64,000 nt of DNA, taken from contig NZ_MBQE01000005.1 of the NCBI RefSeq assembly GCF_001696535.1, positions 496,001-560,000 on the forward strand, in the 5' to 3' direction. Position 1 is the first letter of the stretch; the number at the start of each line of letters is the position of its first letter. The notes under the pieces were generated by a model, which was not told where the DNA came from, ran no database searches, and worked only from the letters and a program-made list of their open reading frames with translations. A program made the position numbers and the translations under genes. Source of the stretch: Stappia indica. GTDB taxonomy: Bacteria > Pseudomonadota > Alphaproteobacteria > Rhizobiales > Stappiaceae. Shown in pieces: positions 51,366 through 61,487 of the stretch.

Positions 51366-52039
51366 TCGCCCGTTCTTCTGTTGTCTCGCGCCTGCGTGCG
51401 CTTGTGTTGCCGCTGCTGGCGCTCGCCGTGCTGGTCCAGGGTCTTGCGGCACCGCTCACCGCTTCGGCCCAGACGGCGCAGCCGGTCTCCTTCGTCGAGG
51501 CCTGCGCCGGCAAGTCGCAGGAGCGCGGTCGGCTGCGCTACTGCGACGACTATTTCCGCGAGGCGCTCGGCCCCCAGGCCGACACCGTGCTTTATCTGCG
51601 TGACCGCATCACCACCTTGCGCGCCAGCCAGGAAGTGAACGCGGAGAGCAATTACGAGAGCTTCCTCACCGCCGTTGCCATCGTCGCCTTCCTGTCGATC
51701 GCGACCATGGTGCTGGTCACCTCCGAGCGCCGCATTTCCGGCATCGCCAAGTGGTCGTCGGTCGCCTCGGCCGCCGCCGTGCTGGTGATGGTGGCGATCC
51801 TGACGCTCGGCTGGCTCGACAAGTACCGGGCCGAGGATGCGGCGATGCTCGAGCTCGGCCTCTTGCGCGACCAGGTGGAGGTCGAGGCCTCCCACGCCAT
51901 CGCCACCGGGCGCGGCATCGACGAGGCGACGATCCATCGCTGGACCGACCGCCTGCACGAGATCGGCATCCGCTTCGCCAACAATTACGGCGCCGCCTCC
52001 ATCGTCCCGGACCTGGATCGCTTCACGCCGCAGAACTGA
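51362..52039 (+). CDS. Membrane protein between pheS and pheT, unknown
   Basis: This 225-residue protein has a signal-like first helix (about 10-35, ending in ASAQTAQ) and two further membrane helices (about 100-120 and 130-150). A periplasmic stretch contains [14 protein letters not shown], two Cys that could pair. The C-terminal part is helical and acidic. I do not recognise it. It splits the usual pheS-pheT pair and is coupled to pheS by ATGA, so it is co-transcribed with tRNA-charging genes, an unusual place for a membrane protein. Confidence 0.75.
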   Translation: MIARSSVVSRLRALVLPLLALAVLVQGLAAPLTASAQTAQPVSFVEACAGKSQERGRLRYCDDYFREALGPQADTVLYLRDRITTLRASQEVNAESNYESFLTAVAIVAFLSIATMVLVTSERRISGIAKWSSVASAAAVLVMVAILTLGWLDKYRAEDAAMLELGLLRDQVEVEASHAIATGRGIDEATIHRWTDRLHEIGIRFANNYGAASIVPDLDRFTPQN

Positions 52040-52109
52040 CGCGACACGCACCGGCGCGCGGAGCCCCGCCGCGCCGGTCCCGCCAAGACATTCGAAGAGA
52101 CGCAAGACC

Positions 52110-54530
52110 ATGAAGTTCACCCTGTCCTGGCTGAAGGAACACCTGGAGACCGACGCCACCCTCGACGAGATCGTCGAGGCGCTGACCCGCGTCGGCCTGG
52201 AGGTCGAGGATGTCGCCAACCCGGCCGACCGCCTCAAGCCCTTCACCATCGCCAAGGTGCTGGAGGCCCGCCAGCACCCCAATGCCGACCGCCTGCGCGT
52301 GCTCACCGTCGATGCCGGCGACGGCAAGGCGCCGCTGCAGATCGTCTGCGGCGCGCCCAATGCCCGCACCGGCCTCGTCGGCGTGCTCGCCCGTCCGGGC
52401 GACTATGTGCCCGGCATCGACGTGACCCTGTCCGTCGGCAAGATCCGCGACGTCGAGAGCTTCGGCATGATGTGCTCCGAGCGCGAGCTGGAGCTGTCGG
52501 AAGCCCATGACGGCATCATCGATCTGCCCGAGGACGCGCCGGTCGGCACCTCCTACGCCGCCTATGTCGGCCTCGACGATCCGGTCATCGAGATCGGCCT
52601 GACGCCGAACCGCCCGGACTGCACCGGCGTTGCCGGCATCGCCCGCGACCTCGCGGCCGTCGGCCTCGGCAAGCTGAAGGAAAACCGCCCGGCCCAGATC
52701 CCGGGCGAGGGCCCGTGCCCGGTCGACGTGCGGTTGGAGTTCGGTGACACGCCCCCGCTCTGCCCGGCCTTCGCCCTGCGCCTGGTGGGCGGCGTCAAGA
52801 ACGGCCCCTCGCCGGAATGGATGCAGAAGCGCCTGCGCGCCATCGGCCTGCGCCCGATCAACGCGCTGGTCGACATCACCAACTACATCACCTTCGACCG
52901 GGGCCGCCCGCTGCACGTCTTCGACGCGGCCAAGGTCAAGGGCGACCTCGTCGTGCGGCGCGGCCGCGAGGGCGAGGAGCTGCTGGCGCTCGACGGCCGC
53001 ACCTACAAGGTGGACGACGGCATCTGCGTCATCGCCGACGACAACGGCTTGGAATCTCTCGCCGGCATCATGGGCGGCGAGCTGTCCGGCTGCACCGACG
53101 AGACCACCGATGTGCTGATCGAATCGGCCCTGTGGGACGAGACCAACATCGCCCGCACCGGCCGCCGGCTCGGCATCAACACCGATGCCCGCTACCGCTT
53201 CGAGCGCGGCGTCGATCCCGCCTTCTGCGTACCGGGCCTCGAGCTTGCCACCCGCCTGGTCATGGACCTGTGCGGCGGCACGCCGAGCGAGGTGAAGCTC
53301 GCCGGCGAGGTGCCGGAGACGGACCGCAGCATCGAGTTCCCTTACGCAGAGGTGAAGCGCCTCTCCGGTCTCAAGCTCGCCGATGCCGAGATCAAGGGCG
53401 TGCTCACCCGTCTCGGCTTCTGGGTCACGGGCACGGGAGACACCGTGCGCGTCGCCCCGCCGTCCTGGCGCCCGGATGTCCACGGCAAGGCCGACCTTGT
53501 CGAGGAGGTCGTGCGCATCGTCGGCCTCGATTCGGTCGCCTCGACGCCGCTGCCGCGCGGCGCCACCGTCGCCCGCCAGATGCTAACGCCGGCGCAGGTC
53601 CGCCGCTCGCAGGCGCGCCGCGCGCTCGCCGTGCGCGGCATGAAGGAAGCGGTCACCTGGTCGTTCATCCCTCAGGACCAGGCCGAGGCCTTCGGCGGCG
53701 GCTCGCCCGTGCTGCGTCTCGCCAACCCGATCTCCGCCGACATGTCGGACATGCGCCCCAGCCTCGTGCCGGGTCTGGCCACGGCGGCGCAGCGCAATGC
53801 CGATCGCGGCTATCCGGACGTCGCCCTGTTCGAGGTCGGCCAGGTCTTCGCCGACGACACGCCGCAGGGCCAGTCGATGGTGGCCGCCGGCATTCGCCGC
53901 GGCACCGCGGTGATGACCGGTGCCGACCGCCACTGGGCCGGCAATGCGCCGCAGGTCGGCGTGTTCGACGCCCGTGCCGATGCCGAGGCGGTTCTTGCCG
54001 CCATCGGCGCGCCGGTCGACAAGCTGATGGTCTTCTCCGAAAGCGCGCCCTGGCTGCATCCGGGCCGCTCGGGCGAGCTGCGTCTCGGGCCCAAGACGGT
54101 GCTGGCCCGCTTCGGCGAGCTGCATCCGCGCATCGCGCGGGCCTTCGATCTCGACGGCCGTCTCGCCGTGTTCGAGGTCTATCTCGACGCGGTGCCGCTG
54201 CCCAAGGGCAAGTCGAGCCGCTCGAAGGGCGCCTTCGCCGCCTCCGACCTGATGCCGGTGCGCCGCGACTTCGCCTTCGTGGTGGAGGAGGCGGTCACCG
54301 CCGACCGGCTGCTCAAGGCCGCGCGCGGCGCCGAAAAGACCTTGATCAGCGATGTCACGTTGTTCGACGTCTATCGCGGTGCCGGCGTTGCCGAGGGCTA
54401 CAAGTCGCTGGCCATCGACGTGACGCTGCAGCCGCGCGAGCGCACCCTCACCGAGGAGGAGATCGACGCGGTCGGCGCCAAGATCCGTGCCGCGGTGGAA
54501 AAGGCGACCGGCGGCACCCTGCGCGGCTGA
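52110..54530 (+). CDS. pheT: Phenylalanine-tRNA ligase subunit beta
   Basis: This 806-residue subunit is of normal family length. It holds the N-terminal EMAP-like tRNA-binding domain (about 40-150), B3/B4 editing domain (about 205-380, with [10 protein letters not shown] and [13 protein letters not shown]), B5, the catalytic-like core and the C-terminal ferredoxin-fold anticodon-binding domain (about 713-806, [14 protein letters not shown]). It pairs with PheS to charge tRNA-Phe. A GAAGAGA lies before ATG 52110. Confidence 0.97.
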   Translation: MKFTLSWLKEHLETDATLDEIVEALTRVGLEVEDVANPADRLKPFTIAKVLEARQHPNADRLRVLTVDAGDGKAPLQIVCGAPNARTGLVGVLARPGDYVPGIDVTLSVGKIRDVESFGMMCSERELELSEAHDGIIDLPEDAPVGTSYAAYVGLDDPVIEIGLTPNRPDCTGVAGIARDLAAVGLGKLKENRPAQIPGEGPCPVDVRLEFGDTPPLCPAFALRLVGGVKNGPSPEWMQKRLRAIGLRPINALVDITNYITFDRGRPLHVFDAAKVKGDLVVRRGREGEELLALDGRTYKVDDGICVIADDNGLESLAGIMGGELSGCTDETTDVLIESALWDETNIARTGRRLGINTDARYRFERGVDPAFCVPGLELATRLVMDLCGGTPSEVKLAGEVPETDRSIEFPYAEVKRLSGLKLADAEIKGVLTRLGFWVTGTGDTVRVAPPSWRPDVHGKADLVEEVVRIVGLDSVASTPLPRGATVARQMLTPAQVRRSQARRALAVRGMKEAVTWSFIPQDQAEAFGGGSPVLRLANPISADMSDMRPSLVPGLATAAQRNADRGYPDVALFEVGQVFADDTPQGQSMVAAGIRRGTAVMTGADRHWAGNAPQVGVFDARADAEAVLAAIGAPVDKLMVFSESAPWLHPGRSGELRLGPKTVLARFGELHPRIARAFDLDGRLAVFEVYLDAVPLPKGKSSRSKGAFAASDLMPVRRDFAFVVEEAVTADRLLKAARGAEKTLISDVTLFDVYRGAGVAEGYKSLAIDVTLQPRERTLTEEEIDAVGAKIRAAVEKATGGTLRG

Positions 54531-54551
54531 CGGCCGAGATTGAGTCTTGCG

Positions 54552-54587
54552 CCGCCGCCCTTGTCCGCAAGGACGACCGGGCGGCGG
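54552..54587 (+). terminator. Hairpin after pheT
   Basis: A 9-bp outer stem (CCGCCGCCC / GGGCGGCGG) surrounds a GTCC-GCAA-GGAC inner stem with a GNRA loop. It starts 21 bases after the pheT stop. No U-run follows. Confidence 0.5.
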
Positions 54588-54684
54588 TAAGCACAGGACT
54601 TGCGCGTCGTCTCCTTGCCCGCCATCCTTGCGGACAAGGGGGCTATGCGCGGTGCAGACTGCGCAGATCGGAAAGGGTCATGCG

Positions 54685-55707
54685 ATGAAGCCGGCGCAAG
54701 CCGTGCCTCCCGCCCTCGGCCAGGGCCTTGCCTTCGGGCGCACCACGCTGGGCGATCCTTCGCTGACCGGCGAGGACGACCGCAGGCGCGTGCTGGAGCT
54801 GATCCTGCGCACGGATCCGGTGGTGATGCGCGTGCTGCGCATCGCCCGCAGCCTTGCCCTGCCGGACTGGCGGCTGGCCAGCGGCGCCATCTACCAGACC
54901 GTCTGGAACGCACTGACCGGCCGCCCGGCCGGCCACGGCATCCGCGATTTCGATCTGCTCTATTTCGACGGCGCCGACACCAGCTACGAGGCGGAGGACC
55001 GGGTGATCACGCGCGCCCGCCCGTCCTTTTCCCGCCTGCCGGCGCCGGTGGAAATCCGCAACCAGGCGCGCGTTGCCCTGTGGTTCCGGCAAAAGCACGG
55101 CATCGACTACCCTTCGCTCTCCTGCACGGACGAGGCGCTGGTCAACTATGCCGCGCGCACCCATTCGGTCGCCGTGCGGCTGGAGGCGGACGGCCGCCTG
55201 TCGCTCGCCGCGCCCTTCGGTCTGGCCGACATCTTCGCCATGCGGCTGGTGCCGAACCCGGTGCTCGACAATGCCTCGACCTATCTCGACAAGGCGCTGC
55301 GAATGAAGGCCGCCTGGCCGGAGCTGGAGATCCTGCCCTGGCCGTCGTCCGGGCGGACGGGTGTCGCGCCGGGTGTCGACGAGCCCACTCCCGAGGCGGC
55401 CAACGAGGACGAGCCGAATGAGGAGACACCTGCCGGCGCATCGGCGCCGCTCTCCCACCGCGAGGAATTGCTGCGGCAGAGCCCGTTCCGCCGCCATCTC
55501 GCCGGCGACCGCTACGCCCGCCTCGTGAGAGGCGACTTCGGCGCGCCGTCAGACCCCGTGGAAGACGGGGAGGACGAGGGCGACGAGACGGATGCGGCGC
55601 AGGCCTCGCGCCCTGCCGGTCCTTCGGCCGCGGATCAGCCGGCGGCGAGCGTTGCCCGCGACTGGATCCGCGTCTCCACCAGCCCGCGCAGCGAATTTCC
55701 CAGATAG
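54685..55707 (+). CDS. Nucleotidyltransferase family protein (DUF925-like) with acidic tail
   Basis: This 340-residue protein has its first 215 residues matching the NTP_transf_6/DUF925 family. Recognisable parts are LPDWRLASGAIYQTVWN near residue 55, IRDFDLLYFD near 85 (the Asp pair), IRNQARVALWF near 120 and a late YLDKALRMKAAWPEL. The remaining 120 residues are a low-complexity acidic tail not typical of the family. Its end overlaps the opposite pabB-pabC gene by 73 bases (55635-55707), so the last 24 codons are antisense to conserved sequence. The tail may be a relaxed extension. Confidence 0.83.
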   Translation: MKPAQAVPPALGQGLAFGRTTLGDPSLTGEDDRRRVLELILRTDPVVMRVLRIARSLALPDWRLASGAIYQTVWNALTGRPAGHGIRDFDLLYFDGADTSYEAEDRVITRARPSFSRLPAPVEIRNQARVALWFRQKHGIDYPSLSCTDEALVNYAARTHSVAVRLEADGRLSLAAPFGLADIFAMRLVPNPVLDNASTYLDKALRMKAAWPELEILPWPSSGRTGVAPGVDEPTPEAANEDEPNEETPAGASAPLSHREELLRQSPFRRHLAGDRYARLVRGDFGAPSDPVEDGEDEGDETDAAQASRPAGPSAADQPAASVARDWIRVSTSPRSEFPR

Positions 55708-57512
55708 ATCTTGTCCGCCTTGGCGAGGTCCTCGGGCCGCAGGTCCGCTTCCACCGCGCGCCCCGTGTCCAGCAGCGCTGCCCTCAGCGTGCCCGGCAGC
55801 AGCCCGTGCCGCAGCGCCGGTGTCAGCAGCCGTCCGCCGCGCGCGAGGAAGAGGTTGGTGAAGCTTCCTTCCGTCAGAAAGCCCTCGTCATTGGCGAAGA
55901 TCACCTCGTCGCAGCCGGTCGAAGCGGCCAGCCGCGCCCGCGTGCCGTCATAGGTCTCGCGCCGCGTCGTCTTGTGCAGCAGCAGCGGATCGTCGGACGG
56001 CATCGTCACGTCGGCGAGCACCGCCGTCCAGTGCGCGACAGCCGGCGGCAGCTCCCGGTCCTCCAGCGACAGCTTTCCGCTGCCCGCCAGCTCCAGCCGC
56101 ACCCGCCGCGGGCCGTCGAACGCGCCGGCCCGGCCTGCCAGCAGCGCCCGCGCACCCTCCACGTCGAGCGGAAAGCCGAGCCGCGCGGCGCTGTTGATGA
56201 GCCGGCTAAGGTGCCGTTCCAGCAGCAGGTATCCGGAAAGCGGATCGCCGGTCTCCGCCGGGTGCCACGCCATCGTCTCGAACAGCGAGAAGTCCGGCGC
56301 CCGGCGCTCCAGGAAGGCGAGCTTCAGCCGGCACTCGTCGTATTCCGGGGTGCTGGCGGAATCGAACACCAGCCCCGATCCCGCGCCCGCCTCGAACCGG
56401 CCGTCCGCCTCCACCACCAGCGTGCGGATCGCCACGTTGAAGCGGAAGTCGCCGGAAGGCTCCAGATGGCCGATGCCGCCGGTATAGATGCCGCGCGGCC
56501 CGCTCTCCAGCCTATGGATGGCCTGCATGGCCGAGAGTTTCGGCGCTCCGGTGATCGAGCCGCAGGGAAACAGCTCGCGCATGCAGGCGGCGAAGCCGGT
56601 CCCGGCCGGGACCTCGCCCTCCACGGTCGAGGTCATCTGGAACAGCGTCGCATAGGGCTCGACCTCGAACAGGCGCGGCACCTGTACGCTGCCCGTTTCC
56701 GCGATGCGTGACAGGTCGTTGCGCATCAGGTCGACGATCATCACGTTCTCGGCTTGCGACTTCGGGTCGCTCGCGAGCGCCCGCGCGATCTGTCGGTCTT
56801 CCTCGCCCGTTTGCCCGCGCGGCGCAGTGCCCTTCATCGGCCGCGTGGCGACGCGCGTGCCGCGCCGCTCCAGGAAGAGCTCCGGCGACAGCGACAGCAC
56901 GGTCCGGGTGTCGGTGCGCAGGAAGGCCGCATGGCCGACCGGCTGCGACAGCAGCAGCCGGGCGAACAGGATCGCCGGATCGCCGGTGATCTGCCCGCGC
57001 GCCCGCATGGTCAGGTTGGCCTGGTAGATATCGCCTCTGGCGAGATGCGCGCGCACGGCGGCAAAGGCCGCATCGTACGCCTCGCGCGTCAGCTCGAAGC
57101 CGTCGACGCGGGCATCCGTTCCCGCGCATCCCTCCTGCGCGATGTCGCCGGCACCGAGCCGCGCCAGCCCCTCGCTCAATGTCAGCTGTTCGGGCGCATC
57201 GAAGACGGCCAACCGCACCAGCGGCAACGCCGGATCGCTCGGCGCCAGCGGCCGCAGTTTCTCCTCGAAGGCGAAGCCCGCCTCATAGGCGATGTATCCG
57301 GCGACATGGAAGCCCGCGCGAGCCGCTGCTTCCGCCTCGGCGAGGGCGGCCGCCACGTCGCTCACTTCATGGCAGGCGATGACGCGCCGCGGCCGGGCGA
57401 ACAGCAGCGCCGTTCCCGCTCCCGCGTCGAAAAGCACCAGCGTCTCGGAGGGTCTTCCGGGAGCTGTCGCCCGCCCCGCGTCGCCGCTCTCGTCGTCGCC
57501 GCTCTCGTCCAT
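55635..57512 (-). CDS. pabB: Fused aminodeoxychorismate synthase I and aminodeoxychorismate lyase
   Basis: This 625-residue fusion has a chorismate-binding PabB domain (about 1-380), with GDIYQANLTMR, RPMKGTAPRG, the IVDLMRNDLSRIA block near 265 and FPCGSITGAPK near 315. It is joined to a class IV aminotransferase domain (about 400-620) with LLHKTTRRETYDG, carrying the PLP Lys candidate, and DEVIFANDEGFLTEGSFTNLF. Together they convert aminodeoxychorismate intermediates to 4-aminobenzoate for folate; a separate PabA glutaminase is needed. The fusion is common in alphaproteobacteria. The symbol refers to the N-terminal part. Confidence 0.92.
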   Translation of the reverse strand: MDESGDDESGDAGRATAPGRPSETLVLFDAGAGTALLFARPRRVIACHEVSDVAAALAEAEAAARAGFHVAGYIAYEAGFAFEEKLRPLAPSDPALPLVRLAVFDAPEQLTLSEGLARLGAGDIAQEGCAGTDARVDGFELTREAYDAAFAAVRAHLARGDIYQANLTMRARGQITGDPAILFARLLLSQPVGHAAFLRTDTRTVLSLSPELFLERRGTRVATRPMKGTAPRGQTGEEDRQIARALASDPKSQAENVMIVDLMRNDLSRIAETGSVQVPRLFEVEPYATLFQMTSTVEGEVPAGTGFAACMRELFPCGSITGAPKLSAMQAIHRLESGPRGIYTGGIGHLEPSGDFRFNVAIRTLVVEADGRFEAGAGSGLVFDSASTPEYDECRLKLAFLERRAPDFSLFETMAWHPAETGDPLSGYLLLERHLSRLINSAARLGFPLDVEGARALLAGRAGAFDGPRRVRLELAGSGKLSLEDRELPPAVAHWTAVLADVTMPSDDPLLLHKTTRRETYDGTRARLAASTGCDEVIFANDEGFLTEGSFTNLFLARGGRLLTPALRHGLLPGTLRAALLDTGRAVEADLRPEDLAKADKIYLGNSLRGLVETRIQSRATLAAG

Positions 57513-57627
57513 GTGCTGCCGGCCTCGTCCTGTCGGTCCGTCCTCCCCCGCGCCCTCTTAAGCCCGTTGCCCCGCGTTGCATAGCCGCCGGCGCGACACG
57601 GGACCCGCCCGTTTGCGCCGTCCGGCC

Positions 57628-58641
57628 TCACACGGCGGCGAGGACGAAGGTCATCAACGTGCCGTAGGTCTCGCACATGCGTGCATGCACCTTGTCGAGG
57701 ATGCGGCGCGGCGAGCCCATCAGCCGGCCCATCACATGGTCGCGCGGATAGCGGTACAGCTTGCCGATCAACCGGGCGATGCCGCGCTTGCCGGTGACAT
57801 GCGCAACGCCCGCATGCTCCGCCGTCAGCGTCTGCCACAGCATCTCGTAGTTCTCCGGCATCGGCCGCGGCATGTCGCAGAACGCCGCCCCCGTCTTGCG
57901 GGCGATCAGTGTCGTGCTGCCGCTGCTCTGGGGCAGGATCTCGAAGCCCGCCTTCAGCACCATCGCCTTCAGCGTTTCGTGGCTGAAATTGTGGATATGG
58001 GCGTAGTGGAAGCGGGTCCAGGGCGCGTGGCTGGCATGGCCGATGTCGGGCACCGCGACGCACAGGATGCCGCCCGGCCGCAACAGCGTGTTGAGAAAGC
58101 GCAGCGAGGCGAGCGGGTCCGGCAGGTGCTCCAGCACATGGCTGAGGTTGAGAATGTCGAAATGCGCCTTCGGCAGGTCCGCCTCCTCGAAGGTGCAGTT
58201 CTGCACCGGCAGGCCGAGCTCCTCGCGGGTGTATTCCGCATAACCGGTGTTCGGCTCGACGCCGGTCACCTCGAAGCCCGCCTTGCGCGCCATGTAGAGG
58301 ATCTCGCCGCTGCCCGAGCCGATGTCGAGGAAGCGGCGCCGCTCCGGCCCGACCAGCGCGGCCAGCTCCGCCACCCGCTGATACGCGCCCGGCGCGTAGC
58401 GGTAGACATGCTTGAGCTTCGGCTTGTGGGTGCCCTTGTAGGCCTTGCGGTAGTCCTCGGCGTAGAACCGCTGCAGTTCCTCCGGCGAGGGGATCGGGTG
58501 GCTGTGCACCAGCCCGCAGCCGGTGCAGATCACCGTTGTCAGCTTCTGGAACCCGCGCCCCACCAGCGAGACGATGCGCCGTTCGCGCGTGTCGCAAACC
58601 GCGCAGTTTCCTCCGGCCTCCAGGGTCTGGCCGGTCTTCAT
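57628..58641 (-). CDS. Class I SAM methyltransferase with N-terminal zinc-binding domain
   Basis: This protein of about 337 residues begins with two Cys pairs (CAVC and CTGC) that form a zinc-binding head, as in sugar C-methyltransferase-like proteins. A methyltransferase domain follows with FLDIGSGSGEILYMARKAGF near residue 105 and FDILNLSHVLEHLPDP near 160. The H-V-L-E-H-L stretch fits Methyltransf_11/23 types acting on sugars, lipids or quinones. Start choice is uncertain: ATG 58641 is preceded closely by AGGGAG, while GTG 58653 follows GGAGG. Confidence 0.83.
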   Translation of the reverse strand: MKTGQTLEAGGNCAVCDTRERRIVSLVGRGFQKLTTVICTGCGLVHSHPIPSPEELQRFYAEDYRKAYKGTHKPKLKHVYRYAPGAYQRVAELAALVGPERRRFLDIGSGSGEILYMARKAGFEVTGVEPNTGYAEYTREELGLPVQNCTFEEADLPKAHFDILNLSHVLEHLPDPLASLRFLNTLLRPGGILCVAVPDIGHASHAPWTRFHYAHIHNFSHETLKAMVLKAGFEILPQSSGSTTLIARKTGAAFCDMPRPMPENYEMLWQTLTAEHAGVAHVTGKRGIARLIGKLYRYPRDHVMGRLMGSPRRILDKVHARMCETYGTLMTFVLAAV

Positions 58642-58842
58642 CTTCTCCCTCACATCGCCTCCCAAGCGCTCGTTTCCTGGACGTTTCGCGGGGCCGCGCC
58701 GGGCCCGGATTCAATCGCAATGGAACCTAGTAATTCTGCATAGGTTTACAAGGCTGGGTGCCGCTGCGGCATCACTTCTTTCGTTTTCCTTCTTCCCGCG
58801 ACCCGCTACAGAATCCGGCTGGGAGCAATTTCGGAGCAATTC

Positions 58843-60840
58843 ATGACCGGCGATCAGATCGCGATCATTGCCATCCTCGCCCTTGCGATGGCGGCCTTCC
58901 TGTCCGGCCGCCTGCGGCACGACATGGTGGCAATGGGGGCGCTGATCGCCTGCGTCGCGGCCGGCCTCGTGCCGTCCGAGGAGGCTTTCGCCGGCTTCGG
59001 CCATCCGGCGGTGATCACGGTCGCCTGCGTGCTGGTGCTCAGCCGCGGGCTGCAGACCTCCGGCGCCGTCGACGTGCTGGCCCGCACCGTGCTGCCGGAC
59101 AATGCCGGGCGCACGCTCAGCCTCGCCGCGCTGACCGGCCTCGGCGCCGCGCTCTCCGGCTTCATGAACAATGTCGGCGCCATGGCGCTCCTGATGCCGG
59201 TGGCGCTGCAGCTCGCCCGCCGCCTCGACATGACGCCCGGCCGCATGCTGATGCCGCTCGCCTTCGGCACCATTCTCGGCGGCATGACGACGCTGATCGG
59301 CACCCCGCCCAACCTGATCGTCTCCGGCTTCCGTGCGTCCGCCGGCGGGGGCGGCGGCAGTTTCTCCATGTTCGACTTCGCGCCCGTCGGCCTCGCGGTG
59401 GCCTTGGCCGGCCTTGCCTTCATCGTCACCATCGGCTGGCGTCTGGTGCCGATCACCCGCGCCGCCGCGGGCGAGGCCTTCGAGGTCGGCTCCTATCTCA
59501 CGGAAGTGCGGGTGGAGGAGAAGGGCAAGGCCGACGGCATGAACCTCTACGAGATCGAGGCCGAGCTCGACAAGGCCGCGGCCCAGGTCGTCGGCATGGT
59601 GCGCGGCGGCCTGCGCGTCAGCGCCCCGCGCGGCAACCGCCGGGTCCAGGGCGGCGACGTCCTGGTGCTGGAGGCGGATGTCGAGGGCATCGCCGAGGCG
59701 CTGTCGAAGCTCGACCTGACGCTGGAAGAACAGGCCAAGGCCCGCGACGAGGAGCGCGAGGAGAAGGAGCGCGTGCGCGAGGAGGAGGCCCGGCGCGAAG
59801 AGGACGAGCAGCGCCGCCGCGAGATCGACGAGGCGGCCAGTCTCGGCGACGTCGCGCTGGAGCCGGAGCCCGAACCGGCCGAACCCGAAAGCCCGGCCGA
59901 AGGCGAGGGGGATGCGGAAAAGGGCGAGGCGGGCGAGGCCGCCGACGCGGATGCCCGCGAGGTCCGCCGCGATACGGAAGCCGAGGAAGTGGTGCTGCGC
60001 GAGCTGGTCGTCCGGCCCGAGGCGCAGCTGGTCGGCCGCTCGGCGCGCGACCTTGCCCTGCGCAGCCGCTTCGGCGTCAACCTGCTCGGCGTCTCGCGCA
60101 ACGGCCGCCGCTCGACCACGCGTCTGCGCACCCTGCAGCTGCAGTCGGGCGACCTGCTCTTGATGCAGGGCCCGGCCGACGTGCTGGCGGAGTTCGCGGC
60201 CGAGACCGGCTGCGTGCCGCTGGCCGAGCGCGAGCTGCGCATCCCGGACAAGCGCAAGGCGCTGCTGGCGGCCGGCATTCTCGGCCTGTCGATCCTGGTG
60301 ACGGTCATCGGCCTGCTGCCCGCCTCAGTGTCCTTCGCCGCCGGCGTGCTGGCCTCCATGCTGCTGCGCACGGTGCCGCTGCGCTCGGTCTACACGGCGA
60401 TCGACTGGCCGGTGGTGGTGCTGCTCGCCGCGCTCATTCCCGTCGCCGGGGCGATGGAGGCGACCGGCACGGCCGAGCTCATCGCCACCTTCCTCGTCGG
60501 CACGCTGGCGCAGGGCCACCCCGTCGCGGCGCTGGCGATGGTGCTGGTGGTCACCATGTTCCTGTCGGATGTGATGAACAATGCGGCGACGGCAGCCGTC
60601 ATGTGCCCCATCGCCATCGGCATCGCGGCGACGCTCGGCGTCAACCCGGATGCCTTCCTGATGGCCGTGGCCATCGGCGCGTCCTGTGCCTTCCTCACAC
60701 CCATCGGCCACCAGAACAACACACTGATCCTGGGGCCGGGCGGCTTCGGCTTCGGCGATTACTGGCGCCTCGGCCTGCCGCTGGAGCTGGTCGTGGCGGC
60801 GGTGGCGGTGCCGATGCTGCTCCTCGTCTGGCCGCTGTAG
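58843..60840 (+). CDS. SLC13 family permease with charged insert in RCK domain
   Basis: This 665-residue transporter has membrane halves at about 1-210 and 470-665. Family motifs are SGFMNNVGAMALLMPVALQL and LIGTPPNLIVSGF in the first half and MFLSDVMNNAATAAV and SCAFLTPIGHQNNTLI in the second, typical of SLC13/CitT-like carriers of dicarboxylates or sulfate. Between them lie two TrkA-C/RCK-like domains. They are separated by a very charged insert (about 295-385, Glu/Arg-rich then Pro/Glu/Ala-rich), probably a coiled coil and linker. GGAG precedes ATG 58843. Confidence 0.88.
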   Translation: MTGDQIAIIAILALAMAAFLSGRLRHDMVAMGALIACVAAGLVPSEEAFAGFGHPAVITVACVLVLSRGLQTSGAVDVLARTVLPDNAGRTLSLAALTGLGAALSGFMNNVGAMALLMPVALQLARRLDMTPGRMLMPLAFGTILGGMTTLIGTPPNLIVSGFRASAGGGGGSFSMFDFAPVGLAVALAGLAFIVTIGWRLVPITRAAAGEAFEVGSYLTEVRVEEKGKADGMNLYEIEAELDKAAAQVVGMVRGGLRVSAPRGNRRVQGGDVLVLEADVEGIAEALSKLDLTLEEQAKARDEEREEKERVREEEARREEDEQRRREIDEAASLGDVALEPEPEPAEPESPAEGEGDAEKGEAGEAADADAREVRRDTEAEEVVLRELVVRPEAQLVGRSARDLALRSRFGVNLLGVSRNGRRSTTRLRTLQLQSGDLLLMQGPADVLAEFAAETGCVPLAERELRIPDKRKALLAAGILGLSILVTVIGLLPASVSFAAGVLASMLLRTVPLRSVYTAIDWPVVVLLAALIPVAGAMEATGTAELIATFLVGTLAQGHPVAALAMVLVVTMFLSDVMNNAATAAVMCPIAIGIAATLGVNPDAFLMAVAIGASCAFLTPIGHQNNTLILGPGGFGFGDYWRLGLPLELVVAAVAVPMLLLVWPL

Positions 60841-60887
60841 CGGCTCGCGGCGAGGAGCAGGACGGGCCGGATCGCGGCGTCGGACGA

Positions 60888-61487
60888 TCAGGCGCGCTTG
60901 CGCCCCGTGAACATCGCCGCCACCAGGTTTTCCTTGTGCTCGAAGCTGGCCAGCAGCACGCCCGCCACATGCAGGAAGATCAGCGCCAGCGTGCCGTTCG
61001 CCAGCACCTCGTGCACGTCCTCCAGCCACCTCGCGTCGCGATAGGCCAGCGTCTCCATCATGTAGCCGGTGACGCAGATGCCGGCGATGGCGGCGATCAG
61101 CGCCAGCACCATGGCTCCGCCCGCCGGATTGTGGCCGATGTGCCGCCGCGCCTTCATCCGCACGCTGTCGGCGAGAAACCGCAGCACCTCGGCCGGCGGC
61201 CGCACGAATTGGGAAAAGCGCGCGTGCTGCGGGCCGACGAAGCCCCAGACGATGCGCAGGGTCAGCAGCCCGGCGATGGTGTAGCCGGCGATCTCGTGCA
61301 CCTGCTGCACCTCTTCCGCCGTCGCATAGGCGATGGCGAAGCCGGCGACCAGCGACCAGTGGAACAGGCGCACCAAGGGGTCCCAGACCCGCACGGTGCC
61401 GGCTGCCTCCGGGGCGGCATCCGCACCCGCCGGCGGGGCGGACGGCATCGCGCCGTCCGCTTCCGCCTGGTTCAGGGGGCTGTTCAT
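60888..61487 (-). CDS. Cytochrome b561-type membrane protein
   Basis: This 199-residue di-heme membrane cytochrome b is of the Ni/Fe-hydrogenase b-subunit family. Four helices carry His in LFHWSLVAGF, VHEIAGYTIAG, DVHEVLANGTLALIFLHVAGV and a conserved GFVGPQHARFSQFV loop. It starts with a disordered Ala/Pro segment (1-30). It is coupled to the upstream PepSY gene by ATGA. Such pairs pass electrons between quinone and periplasmic partners, and the PepSY protein may be one of these. Confidence 0.87.
   Translation of the reverse strand: MNSPLNQAEADGAMPSAPPAGADAAPEAAGTVRVWDPLVRLFHWSLVAGFAIAYATAEEVQQVHEIAGYTIAGLLTLRIVWGFVGPQHARFSQFVRPPAEVLRFLADSVRMKARRHIGHNPAGGAMVLALIAAIAGICVTGYMMETLAYRDARWLEDVHEVLANGTLALIFLHVAGVLLASFEHKENLVAAMFTGRKRA

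Noticed and set aside
50010-51452. A long antisense frame across pheS
   Set aside because: A mirror of pheS with no recognisable domain.
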